Below are positions 48,843 through 60,370 of a stretch of 64,000 nucleotides of DNA, in pieces (the stretch's first letter is position 1; each line of letters opens with the position of its first letter). The notes beneath the pieces are model-generated. The model saw nothing but the letters and a program-made list of their open reading frames with translations. It had not been told where the DNA came from and did not search any database. Position numbers and translations under genes: made by a program. The stretch is from Ridgeia piscesae (Eukaryota > Annelida > Polychaeta > Sabellida > Siboglinidae), in contig JAODUO010000477.1 of assembly GCA_025642075.2 (NCBI GenBank), positions 488,501 to 552,500 on the forward strand, in the 5' to 3' direction.

Positions 48843-49891
48843 CAAATACTTTAACCATGGAGATCACATAAAAAACTCAAGGGCTTATTTCAAGAGACAA
48901 CAGAACATCATTTAAAAATAAAACATGTCTTGTTATATAATATTAAATCATAAATATAAGATAATTTTTTTAAATTACTAATATATGTACACAAATGATA
49001 TACTTACACTATCTATTGCAACAGGTTGATTACTAGTTACATTTTACACATTAGTGTATGACTACTATTTTTTTTACTGGCACTAGTGGTATAAATTAAT
49101 CACAACTTCCAGTATACTAATTAAACTACATTAAACAATAAGTGAACATAACTATATTACTTAATAAAACATTATTACAAATAATTTCACGTAATAACAT
49201 TATCATCAATATAAATAATTTTAATACTAGGCCAAGAGCTCAACAGTGATAACATCAGGCTGACCTCAGCTATTAAAGGAACATGCAACCCTATATGTAA
49301 ACAATGCTCAAACCATTAAGCAATGTCTACTGTATCATGTGCCATAATTTGTATTTAATTCTTAGATCATTTAGTAAATGTTTAAGGAGAATTACTGAGC
49401 ATCTATGGGGGCTGACATTTTGGACATTTCACCTGGGGCAGTGCACCGTCACATGTCCACTACCACCAGCACCACGGGCGGTGAAAACTCCACCCAGTGA
49501 AGCACGAAATGCGCACAGACCGAATCTCTACAGCAATATGTTACTTTCTATCCTAACCAACAAAACATTTACAAAGTAAAATCACTCACATTACTGAAAC
49601 AAATACAATTCACGAAACTAAATAATGCAAAACTCGACGACAACATAACTTCAGCGGCAATATGCGGTATGTAGCTCTGTGAATACATTAATATCAGTAT
49701 GGGGTCGAGGCGTCAATTAGACTAAATCTCTCTAGGTCGGATTAAGGTTAGTTTATGTGTATATACATATTTTATATCCCAATTATTTGTTGTGAAGCAT
49801 GTAGTAACACAATATCACTGAGCTACGTTTAGCGACCGAGGTGGGCATGCCAGCTTGCCGTCGAGTTTTGCGCAAGTTTGTTTTATGACTT
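48838..49891. other. Spacer, nothing recognised
   Basis: Very AT-rich to 49250, then mixed composition. No coding signature. Confidence 0.45.
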
Positions 49892-50117
49892 CTATTCGTT
49901 ACAGGAATATAAAGATTTTATTCTGTAACATAATGTGTATATGTGTAGGTCCCATATACAATACATAGGGGAAGTTTGGTGGCTGTCATAACAGGTTGTT
50001 TTCATGGTTAGGTGATAAAGTAAAAGATCGCTAAAAACCCAACCTCCAAGTTTCTTTCGCTCCACAAATTTGTCTTCTTTCAAGAGTCGTTGTCGTTCAG
50101 TAAAGTCAAAACAACCT
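49892..50117 (-). CDS. Possible exon, weakly PH-domain-like
   Basis: A minus frame reads CFDFTERQRLLKEDKFVERK, then KLGGWVFSDLLLYHL. The order LLKE-charged-G-W-V-F-x-D-L-L-L-Y loosely resembles the start of PH domains of RhoGEF proteins. The upstream part runs into the MITE at 50118. A GGAG|GTTGGG donor would end the exon early. This is tentative. Confidence 0.2.
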
Positions 50118-50451
50118 CCCAGCAAACAAAGAACCATTTCTGAACCAGTTGGCACATGTCATACTAGTTCATAATTGGTACCGCTCCACCAGTATGTGTA
50201 TTCACGTGAATACACGTGTTCTGCCTGTTGTCACGAAGTTTTGAATGAGTTTCACAAGAGTCATACTGGGTCAGAACTGGTACAATTTCACTGGCACGTG
50301 TCATCAAGTGAAAAACTTGTAATTTCAAAAGTAAACATGTATCGACCCACCAAATTTGTTCACAGAATCTGGTGAATTCACATAATTGAGCCAGTTGAAC
50401 ACGTGAATTCAGTTACAATACATGTGAAATCACGGGTCGTTGTTTGCTGGG
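50118..50451. mobile_element. MITE-like foldback element
   Basis: The terminal inverted repeat is CCCAGCAAACAAAGAACC at the left and GGTCGTTGTTTGCTGGG at the right. The interior is rich in ACGTG/CACGT palindromes, including GTATTCACGTGAATAC. It is 334 bp and non-coding. Confidence 0.7.
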
Positions 50452-51438
50452 CTGAGCTGTCCTCCAAATCAGTCTTGAAGCTTGCAGTCCACCTTAAAAT
50501 TGACATCGTTCGGTTAAATTTGGTCACAGTGTGGACTTGACTTTACCAATGTTGCGCAACCATTTAAATGCCAACTTGCACTTCACTGGAATATTTTTCG
50601 CATATGGAATCTCTTTCGTTTCTCAGCACCTAGCTAGCTTCTTTTGCTTTGTTTTTGCATCCGTATGCCTGACACTCAGGTATTTTGCTAATGGTTGATT
50701 TATTTAGGCAACTTAAATTATGTCAATGCGTTACTATTATTCATTATGCACTGCCTGTATCGACGAGAGTAGTGGACAGTCTACATCATAATCACGCATT
50801 CTATCACGTTACACCTCGTGAATTTGGAAACAATGACAGTGCCCATAGTCAATCAAAATTTATGTTTTGAAGATAGTTTTAAGGTGCATAATAGTCATAC
50901 AAAATTGTAAAAAAAACGTGTGTGACTATATACTATACGGATTGGTATGTGGGATTTTTAACATTAGTGTTGCATGTTCCTTTAACCAATTAACCAAGCT
51001 TTAAGTCTACTTTACTCCTTGACTTGTCTTTATATTACCAGTCCATTTGTGACCTCTTTGTGTCGATGCATGGTACCTAGGATTTGGGAAGACAGTTTGG
51101 CTAGTACACTATTATTTGATCATCACAGTTTGAATGTATTTAACATGTACTTGAAATTGAAAACGCGGTGGAAGGTTTATGACATTTTTCAAATGTAATT
51201 CTAAGACACCAGTATGATTACTTTTTAACTTTGTACATTTTCACATATTTGCCATATTTCTGAAGACTTTCCACTGGCTCTATTCCTCTCACAAAATTAC
51301 TTCCTAGTACCATGCAGTCTTACCAACGCCGTCACAGGCCTATACAGACATGCGCAGGCACGGCGTCTGCAAGAAGGCCACAGGCCCAGACGCAGCACAG
51401 CAGTCTTTTCTGTTGACAAGCTTAGAAACCATGTTCCC
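50452..51438. other. Spacer, nothing recognised
   Basis: Mixed-composition sequence without supported genes. Confidence 0.45.
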
Positions 51439-51503
51439 CGGTTAAATTTAGTAAATGAAACAAGTACATATCATGTACTTGTTTCATTTACTAAATTTAA
51501 CCG
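51439..51503. repeat. Perfect 31-bp inverted repeat with 3-nt loop
   Basis: The left arm 51439-51469 begins CGGTTAAATTTAG and ends CAAGTACAT. The right arm 51473-51503 is its exact complement, starting ATGTACTTG. The loop is ATC. Confidence 0.97.
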
Positions 51504-52658
51504 CTTGATAAAGGAAATATGTATCCTAAACACTAGATGTTACTTTAACACATTTAATAGCCATAAGAATGCTACTCACCTTTTCAGCTGAATCTAGATA
51601 TAATGGCAACGCTAAACATTGGTGTCAACAACTGGAATGGCCGAGCACACACTTGCACATGCGCAATATGCATCAACAATTTAAGGGAGCAACTAGTAAC
51701 TTGAATACACTAACCTTTACTCTAATGCAATCTGTAACGTATTGCGAACTTATGTTATTCTTATGTAACACTGCTATATCATGCAGTCCAGTAAACGTTT
51801 GCACGATGTAAATACATAACAATAGCATCACAAAATATTGAAGATCAGATGTTATTCAATCACTAAAGTGTCCTTCCGTTTTCGTGCGCACAATATTTTG
51901 TAAACAAAGGTATCGGTTTTATGTATTTATTTCAGAGACGATCCCATATACTAGTTATCAGTGATCAAAGGTAAGCATATCCACGGCTTTTAATTCGGTT
52001 GATAATGCACTCAGGTTTACAATACAATTTATGCTTAACATAGATATGCAAGGCGTATTTTACCACTATGTTTGCATATTATCGCTCACATTTATTGTAT
52101 GACAGCATAGCGTTATCAGTTATCATCAGTGCCAACGCTGAAGCCATATTCGTTTATTTAATAGTACCTGTGCTGTGACTATATTAACATGTATATTTGT
52201 GTTTGCATCATTTAATGTATGATTAACATTATATAAAATAGACGGATTGGGATAGTAAATTAAATGGCAATTAAACAAGAAACATAAAAATGACGGGTAA
52301 AAAGTAATTCCACTCCTAGACCAGACGCAGGCTAGTATGCCTATCTACATTTTAAGCTATAAAGTCTTTGTCTTTTCTTTTAATTTTAGAAGATGATAGA
52401 ATATACATAGAACACAGATTAGTGCCCAGAGACAAAGTAATGTTATTTTGCTGTAAAATTGTCAAGGATATACACGTTCTCAACTTTGTACTACATGGTG
52501 GACATTGTCAAGGGTTAGTCAATATATACATTTTGGGCATTGTTGTAACTTGTCATAGAATATCTCTGTGACGTACATTGATGGTATGGCTTGTCAATAT
52601 AAAATAATATATGCTCAGGGTATATGCTTTGATCCAAACATTTTGTATATACATTACC
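51504..52658. other. Spacer, nothing recognised
   Basis: AT-rich. No supported feature. Confidence 0.45.
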
Positions 52659-53565
52659 TTGAATTTACCTTGAATCCTCTTCTATTACGTAGTCGAGGAG
52701 TTGACGAGGAAGGGAGTCAATTGCTGACTCGTGTAATCCTCTGCCCTATTTCGCAGATACTTGTCAATGTGACCCTTAAATTGGTTGACGCTTGCGGAAC
52801 ATAACAGCACTTCTAGGAAGTATATTCGAATCGTTTACTATCCTTTGAGTGAAAGAGTACTTTCGTATATCAAGCCTAGAGTGTAATTTGCATATTTTGT
52901 AAGAGTACCCTCTTGTTTTGCCATGTTCATTTTCCATAATAATGCAGTTGGCAGGAAAATACTATCTAACCCATTTATTATTTTAAAAACTTCCAATAAA
53001 TCGGCTCTCTCCCTTCTTGTTTCCAAAGTTGTTATTTTTAATATTCTTAATTGACTTGTATAGTCTAAATACCTTAAGTCAGGAATAATCCTGCTCATCG
53101 TTCGTTGTATAGATTCTAATAAATCTATATATTTCTGTTTAAATGGGCGCCATGCCTGAATACAATAATCAAGGTGGGGTCTCACTAAGGATTTACATAG
53201 TTTTAAAACTACCTCCTTGGTTTTATATTTAAAGGCTCTATTTATCATGCCTAGCATTGCATTTGCCTTATTAGCTGCCATGACACATTGTTTTGTTACA
53301 TCCAGTGTTTCTGTGATTATGACTCCTAAGTCTCTCTCCTCGTGTGTTGTTTCAATGCATACATTTCCCATAAAATAGTCATACTGTTTATTGTTGTATC
53401 CGTAATGTATACATTTGCATTTTTCAGCATTGGACAACATTGACCATTCAGTGCTTCACTCATTTAGGGTACTCAAATATTTGTGTAATTTTTCCACATC
53501 CTCGTACGTTGATATTTGACTAAAAAGCTTAGTGTCATCATACGGGATCAAGGTGAAGAAGAATA
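52659..53565 (-). pseudogene. 5'-truncated non-LTR retrotransposon (CR1/Jockey-like RT C-terminus)
   Basis: The frame starts near PYDDTKLFSQIS, the RT catalytic DD region. After a stop it gives LSNAEKCKCIHYGYNN, DLGVIITETLDVTKQC, MLGMINRAFKYKTKEV, SLVRPHLDYCIQAWRP, LLESIQRTMSRIIPDL and TLETRRERADLLEVFKIING. That is the thumb and C-terminal region typical of animal LINEs. Frameshifts follow, with FKGHIDKYLRNRAEDYT recoverable in another frame. The 3' end has an ATTCAAGGTAA-type duplication. The copy is dead and ends 300 bp upstream of the ASB-like gene. Confidence 0.85.
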
Positions 53566-53597
53566 AATGTCACCTAATTATTCCTTTTGTGTTTTGT

Positions 53598-53712
53598 TAT
53601 TGGAAGCAGTGGTAAGGTTGTTACTATTGGTCAAAGGAACAGGGTTTGAATCTTGCTACTTGTTTTGAAACTGGCGCAATTTCATTCACCTCATGTTACC
53701 TATCACCAACAT
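53598..53712 (+). mobile_element. SINE relic (same family as 5.06 kb)
   Basis: GTGGTAAGGTTGTTACTATT, GGGTTTGAATCTTGCTAC and GAAACTGGCGCAATTTCATT correspond to the tRNA head, B-box and GAAACGTAGGCAACTTCG body of the 5.06-kb SINE. It is truncated. Confidence 0.5.
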
Positions 53713-53881
53713 AATATCTGTATAATTTGACAATCTAGCTGTACAATTTATATTTGCCTATTTCGTGTCGGATTCATGTATCAAAGTACGGCACTGAAAC
53801 TAAAGAACAAAATACACACGCATTAAGGCAAACAATTAACATGTTTATAAAGTGTAAGTCTCGCTTGCTGTGTTGAAGGGA

Positions 53882-55184
53882 ATGGAAGATGAACTCAAGA
53901 CACATCTATTACGAAGCGACATGGCAGCGGTGGCCGAGCTCATTGCCAGTAATCCACTACCAAACATGTCTCCGGACACATTGCCGGACGACGTGAACGC
54001 TCTCCACCTCGCCGCTATTCTAGGCTACGTCGACGTAGCAAAAATCCTAGTAAAATCACATGCGTCCCTCGTCAACTGCCAGGACTCGACGGGCTGGACC
54101 TCCGCTGATGCACGCAGTAGCCAATGGACATGTTGACGTGACGGAGTTGCTTCTTGACTGCCCAGTATGTGACATTTCGCTCGTTGACAACTTCCAACAG
54201 ACGGCGCTCCACGTCGAAGCCCAATCGCAGAGCGGTTCGCTTGAGATGACCAAATTGCTGACGGGGCATGGACTACGAGGCGAAGCGGAAGATAGCGAGT
54301 CGATGACGCCGTTCATGCGTGCTGTGGAGGCCGGAAATGTCCAGACGGCGCAGTACATTTTTAAGGTGTCCGGATGCCGAATCAATGCGCGCTCAATACA
54401 CGGCAAGACCGTGCTTCACATCGCTGCCGAAAAACTGCGCGGAAGAGTTGCTTCCCTGTGGCTTCTGCAGGTCGGCGCGGCCATCAATGCTCTTGATAAT
54501 CGCTTTCAGACGCCGCTCATGGTCTGCGTGCAACAGAAACGACATCCACATCTCGTCTTCCGCATCATGAAGCACCTGGTCGACGCCGGCTCGCTGATCA
54601 ACGCGCAGGACGTCAACGGCAACACGGCCTTGCTGCTAGCCATGAGCAATCCGGCGGCCATAAAGAAACACCACATCGAGTTCCTGCTCATTTCCAGCGC
54701 CGACGCCAACATCCCGAACCGCGACGGACTGACCCCGCTGTGGCAGGCCATATACGACGGCATCCACTATCCGGATCGCCTGCGGATCATCCGGATTCTC
54801 CTGCAGGAGAACTGCTACCTGGAGATGACATGTCGCGGCCGTCTTCTCTTCACTTCCGGTCTCGACACCGTCTACTGCTATGAGAACTTCCTGTCGCCGT
54901 TCGAGGTCGCCATGGACTCCGGCTACTACAAAGCGGCGAAGATCCTCATGCTCGCCGGGTGCCAGGTGAAACCCGAGATGCGATACGACGAGCACGCAAG
55001 CGACATTCCGGCAGAGCTGCAGTGGTTCCAGTACCTCGTGCGCAACCCCGTCAGTCTGAAGCACCAGTGTCGGCTCGTCGTGCGCTGCATCCTCGGCCAA
55101 TCGATACAGTCGAAGGCACGCCGTCTTCCACTGCCGGAGCAGCTCAAGTTCTACATCCTGCTGGACGATCTGTTCGCCGCGTGA
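53882..55184 (+). pseudogene. Ankyrin-repeat SOCS-box (ASB-type) gene with one frameshift
   Basis: This would be the substrate-binding subunit of an elongin B/C-cullin-5 ubiquitin ligase. The ATG at 53882 opens MEDELKTHLLRSDMAAVAEL. About nine ankyrin repeats follow, for example ALHLAAILGYVDVAKILV, PLMHAVANGHVDVTELLL, TVLHIAAEKLRGRVASL and LTPLWQAIYDGIHYPDRL. The C-terminus is a SOCS box with BC-box SLKHQCRLVV and Cul5-box LPLP. Together this is about 433 codons, a normal ASB size. One extra base at about 54099-54101 (ACCTCCG) shifts the frame after QDSTGWT. The remaining 360 codons are clean. It is intronless and clearly GC-richer than its surroundings. It may be a recent pseudogene, an allele, or a sequencing error in a working gene. 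The exact ASB number is not assigned. Confidence 0.85.
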
Positions 55185-56588
55185 CGCCCGTCCGTTGACC
55201 TATGACAGTGTCAATGTGTGTCTAAAGACCCTCATACGACTATGGATAAAGGTTGTCACTGTTTCACCGAGGTGGGGGATATGTCAGTGCAATATGCTGT
55301 TTTCATTGACAAGCGGATCCCCCGTGTCCGATGAGAATATGGCTTGTTGGATCGTCACCAGACACCAGACAGTGTCTGGTGATGACGCAAACACGTGCAT
55401 ATTGCCATAGCAACGCACCCGATAGGTCACTGCCTTATAACGTATTTGGGCCTTAACGTATGCATCGGCCTACTGAATAATGCACATTAAGAAATCCGCT
55501 ACGTGTTTAGAGACATACCAAAACACATGTCAATGTATCCCTTACCCTGCAAATTAGAGACAAACAAACAATTGGGTGATGAAAGACGAGAACAATGGTA
55601 GCATAAGTATTGATTAACTATGATATAGTTTACTTTTACGGTAAACAGATTCCTAAAAGAATGTAATTTTACGTATTTTCAGGTTTTCTTGAAATGTCTG
55701 TTTCGGTTTATAAAAATATCTCTATACTACCCGCAACATGGTCCTGCGTTTTATGAATGCATACTCCATACATTTAAAATATCGCCAGGAATGTCGGAGA
55801 GCACAAATGATTATATCAGGGATGTTTGCGTCCATAGCAATTTGGCTGTCGTTTGTTGTGCCTGGTTAAGCTCTCCAGAGCGTGTCACCAGTCAGGAAAA
55901 GTGTCGCATTTTGTGGTTAGAGGGTGTGATTATCAGTCGCCATCTTCTCCCTTCACTTGAAGTATATCTGTATGTTAATGACTGGTTGTTCTAAAGCGTT
56001 GCTTTACAACCCAGACAGAACGTGTAGCCTTCTACACATTTCACATTTCCACACGTCTTCTTTTATTACTTGTTTTCCAAAGGAAGACGTTTTGCCGCGT
56101 TGATCTGAGTTGTGCTGTACTATCTTGTGAGACGTTGTGTTAGTCATCAGGTTCTGGTGTACTTGGTTATCGCATATTGTTGACATTTTAAACGACGGCA
56201 TATTTGTGCCACACACCGAACGAAAAAATAATATTACATTTTGAGTCTTTAAATGAAACACATAAATCGTTCGAAAAAGGTAATTGTTTTGAAAATCGGT
56301 TCAGTCTTTTCCAAAACGTAAATAAGATTAGCAAATGATTCCGTTCTCTTGTTGTTTTGTGGCGACACTCAATAGTTTTTTCGCGAGAACGTTTCCGCGT
56401 AATGGGGAGTGTTATAAGTGTGTATCGGTTGTTTCGATTGTTCTGAATCGCATTATTTCTTGTATGGCACCTCGTGTACGACTGAAGCATGTTTAGATTG
56501 TTGCATGTAACCAAGCTTCGCAACGGAGGCTTTGTTAGGCTAGCTAAGCACCCAGTTTGATGGTGGTAGGAATGTGTATATGGGACGG
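55185..56588. other. 3' flank of the ASB-like gene, nothing recognised
   Basis: A small palindrome CACCAGACAC..GTGTCTGGTG lies at 55356-55381. The open frame at 55689-55994 has no recognised domain. Confidence 0.45.
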
Positions 56589-56790
56589 AGTAGTTGAGTT
56601 GTCAGTGTGACATTGTCGTTCAGAGAAGCCAGGGTTCGGACCATGGTGCCGGTTGGACGGTGTTTAGGTCCTGGTCCAGCCGCAAGAGCAGTTTCGTTCA
56701 CCCTGTGTTGCTCGCGCCTTTCGGAGGAGACACTTTAAGCCACGTGTTCCTTCTATCTGAAATGTATGCCATGGTCGGTGGTTTCATTTG
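56589..56790 (+). mobile_element. SINE relic with CTTTCGGAGGAGACAC core
   Basis: GCCTTTCGGAGGAGACACTT, then TAAGCCACGTGTTCCTTCT and CTGAAATGTATGCCATGG, parallel the core and tail of the 5.06-kb SINE (CTTTCGGAAGATACAC, AAAGCCGGTGGTCCCTTCTG, TCTATGCCAGGGG). The head is diverged. Confidence 0.65.
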
Positions 56791-57414
56791 TCAAATCCAC
56801 ATTACAATAATGGTCAACTGCCTGACCGTGGGTTAATGGAAGACTATTTGTTACACTTCCGCCATATTTCGGCAAGGTGGGGTGCTCTTGGGCGTTTTTG
56901 TTGAGTCTGAAAGGTGGATACAGTAATGCAAATCTCCAAAACAAGACTTATCGACACGCAACAAATGCTTTAACACTATCCCATCCCCCCATTAATTTTT
57001 ATAATGCCTCGGAACATTTCAACAGCCCCCCCCATATTGTAGCATATTTATTCACAATAACTTATTGTATGATGGAACTGTATATTAACAATGCGGTTGT
57101 GGTGATTGTGAGATATGACTTTGTTGTACATAAGATAATAGTATCGGTTGTCTGTGATTTATATTTATTTATGAGGTGGGTGCACAGCAAAACTTGTCGC
57201 ATGCACTTACGTTGTCAAAAGGCACAGGTTTACAAGGTAGTCCGTCTCATACCAACACTTAGTGGACATGTCATGTTATTTTCAGTATTTAAGATTACTA
57301 TTTATTATTTAAGTGTTTTGCAGGGAAAGCATAATTGCACGAGTACTCGATGTATGCGACCTATTGTGCATGTGTGTCTGCAATAATGCACTGTGTTTCG
57401 AGTACGTACGCAAC
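56791..57414. other. Spacer, nothing recognised
   Basis: AT-rich. No supported feature. Confidence 0.4.
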
Positions 57415-57478
57415 AGGACTGTTTGTTTGGTTGTTTGGTTGTTTGGTTGTTTGGTTGTTTGGTTGTTTGGTTGTTTGC
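57415..57478 (+). repeat. 8-bp tandem repeat (TTGTTTGG)n
   Basis: About seven perfect units. One frame reads WLFGCLVV repeats, a by-product. Confidence 0.96.
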
Positions 57479-59250
57479 GATTATGTCTTCAATGTTTCAG
57501 TCGCCACCGTACGCTATCATTAACACAGCCGTGTAATTCTGCAGGAACCAGATACAGAATAATGATACCAGATCACTGACGCTAACGACATTCGAGCTAG
57601 CATATGTCTGTGTCTCTATATAACTGTGTATGTTAAGCTTTTCCTTCCGGACACTTTGTATTTCGGGCGCCACACGTTCACAACTACGAAAATTTGGCAG
57701 AAAGTAATTTTTTTATTTTCCAGAAATCGTAGTTGATTAGTGGTTTTACCTATTCGCACCGGAAGTTGAACATACCTCAATGGTTAGCTCACAGCGTTAC
57801 GTGAGTTTTCAGTTACTTCTCTGTCCCAAACACGACTAGCCACAAGACACATTTGTCTAAGAATTTTGTTAACGAACATACGTACGTATACTTATACGTA
57901 TACGTATACGTACACATATGCGTCAGCTCGACTATGGTTAGCTTTAATAAATTGGTAGCATCATCAATTGTTACCCTTTTTGGTTTCTTTCTCCACTTAC
58001 CATATGAGCGTGTTACTGCGATGAATATATGTTTTAAACTTTTTAAAAGTCTTGAGAAGAATCTCGTGTAACTTGGCTGATTTCGATGGTGTTTGTGTTG
58101 TCGATATATGTATGGTGTTGATGAAAATCTCGACAGTCATTATAATGCCACACGTTGTAAAGCGAGCACAAAAATTGTATTGCAATGTGCGATGATATTT
58201 AACTATTCGTCACACTTAGGTGTCGTAGTTAATGACAGTCTTGCCGATATTACGGTGCCACCTAACGTAATATGTATTGGTTTTCCAGCAATACAACAAA
58301 ACGTTTGTGTTAGAATAAACACGTTGGTGTACGATGACGTCATGTTAGCTAAACCGAGCAATAGCATGATCACTGGTCGCTTCAGATATGTTGCAGCGAA
58401 CAAATATGATTAATTATCGTTTTTTGTTTGATTTTTGATGAAAAAACTCAACAGCAACTGCTACTGATATGACCAAAATAGATTATCATGGGACAAAACG
58501 TCTTAAATCTTATGTCAGGACAACTGAGTCAGCATCTTTAAATGTATTCTCCTTATGTTGACGAATCTGACACTAGACGTTGTTTATTGACGTACTAACG
58601 GAACAGTAAAGAGAATCATTGGTATGTATGAGTGAACGAGAACGAAGTAACTGCCACAGTATCCCTATTGATTCGCCTGTACACTGCCAGTATAGCTTAG
58701 ACATACGGTACACCAGTGAATATGATTGGATATTAATTGTTGTGATTATGAAACCTGTTTCCGTGAATAACGTTGTGAACAGCTTTAATAGGTATCCGTT
58801 TTGATAGGTCATGCTGTTAAGACTTTTGCGCTGTTCAGTCGTTCAGGGGACTGTTTGCAGTTTGGCACAAGTAAACGTTTATAGATGTATTGGTCGTTTC
58901 CTTCTGTCATTGGTTGGACACAAGTTCTCGTATGAGACAACGAACGTACTCCACATAACCGCGATATGAATTAATTGGATTTTGAGCGCAATGTAATGTC
59001 TTCTTAATTAATTTCTTCTTAATCACATATTTTAAAGTATTAATATGTTGTGTTTGCTTGCTACTTAGTAAAAGTGACAAATACATTTAATTTTATTAAA
59101 GATAAATGACAATGTGATGAATATTAGTAACTTTAAGTAACATACTTACAAACTGTGAACACATTATTAAAATGTGTAATATATTTACACATAACCTAGC
59201 TCTAACATACTAATAAACTACATATTTAATGAAAGGAGACATGGTAATCT
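57479..59250. other. Intergenic, no confident gene
   Basis: 57885-57915 is an alternating TACGTATACG palindromic run. 58090-58410 is open on both strands (about 106 and 66 codons) without a recognisable family or splice support. Confidence 0.45.
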
Positions 59251-59261
59251 TTGGAAATCTG

Positions 59262-59371
59262 AGCCCGCAGCCCGTCCCGCAAATTGCAATTCAGCCCGCA
59301 GCCCACCCCGCGTATTGGTCATCCCCTGGCCCGCAGCCCGCCTTGTCCCGCAGTAACTTGGCCCGCAGTCG
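59262..59371. repeat. GC-rich GCCCGCAG cluster
   Basis: GAGCCCGCAGCCCGTCCCGC, AGCCCGCAGCCCACCCCGC, GGCCCGCAGCCCGCCTTGTC and GGCCCGCAGTCG are spaced over 110 bp in an otherwise AT-rich region. It is probably the subterminal repeat block of a DNA transposon of hAT type. That assignment is an inference. Confidence 0.6.
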
Positions 59372-60146
59372 TATAAATTGAGTAAAGTGAGTGAATTTTT
59401 GGTCAGGTATTGATGAATTGTGCCACTCAGTCGTGTGGTATCTTCACTCCATCTTTCAGACCTCTCTTAGTTTACATAACGTCCATACCTTGTAGAAAAC
59501 ATGTACTCTCGTGCTTGTCCCCAAAATACTTCGAAAAGCCACTTAAGATATTTACAGCAATGGACGCTTATCTCGAACTGTGCAAAACTGTGCGAAATGT
59601 CCGGCCGTCAGTTGCGCAATATTATGTAGCAGAAGGAAATTGGGAAGGCAAAACGTTGACAGTACACCATCAATCCTAACAGGATCCACTCACAGAATGG
59701 TTCTCAATTTACATCAAACAGATGCCCTTTAAAGATGAGTACATTTATATAGGCTTACACTACTTTCATAAGTCAAACAATCTTAAACATAAAATTTTCA
59801 CAATGGTGGATCACGTACAATTTAATGCAGTTTAACGTTTGAAATACTCAATGTTCCGTGGATATCAATTTCCAATGTGGTTTTCTTGTATAACAAAAAA
59901 GGCAACAAGTTACGAAGCGTGCACGCTGAAGGCTTTTTTTAATAATAAAACATGGAAACGTGAGAACGGTACCTTACTAATGTAATGACACGAGAATGAC
60001 GTTGCGAGTTCTGGCTGAAGCTACTGGTGCTAGTGATAATGAAGGAGAGGAAGACATGGCCGAAGTGAAATCACTGCTGCGCGACCACGTGATGTATTGA
60101 CACATACGATGCTGCTGTTGACTTCGACTTTGACCTGTTTGACAAC
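59372..60146. other. Spacer with a short plus-strand frame
   Basis: A plus frame at 59410-59679 contains CLSPKYFEKPLKIFTAMDAY, then LELCKTVRNVRPSVAQYYVA. This could be part of a transposon protein next to the GC cluster. Not recognised. Confidence 0.4.
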
Positions 60147-60290
60147 TGCAGTGGCGTAGTGGCTAGAACGTCGCGCTCTCGACTGAGACAATCCGGGTTG
60201 AAATACTGGGCTGCCCTGTCGAATCTTGGGCAAGTTATTTACACTACATTGCTCCAATTCACACAGCTGTATCAATTAGTATCTGGCATG
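60147..60290 (+). mobile_element. Truncated tRNA-derived SINE
   Basis: The head CAGTGGCGTAGTGGCTAGAA has B-box GGGTTGAAAT. The body CTTGGGCAAGTTATTTACAC, CATTGCTCCAATTCACACAG and CTGTATCAATTAG matches the 12.67-kb family. It ends abruptly at a (TG)n tract. Confidence 0.75.
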
Positions 60291-60295
60291 CGCGC

Positions 60296-60332
<37 letters not shown>

Positions 60333-60370
60333 GTGCGTGCATATGTGCGTGCGTGCGTATGTGGGTGTAT
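60291..60370. repeat. (TG)n and TGCG microsatellite
   Basis: CGCGCGTG, about 14 TG units, then GTGCGTGC variants, located at the broken end of the SINE. Confidence 0.95.

Noticed and set aside
58093..58413. Short gene, membrane-like on minus (PVIMLLLGLANM)
   Set aside because: Opposing frames are equally open and no family is recognised.
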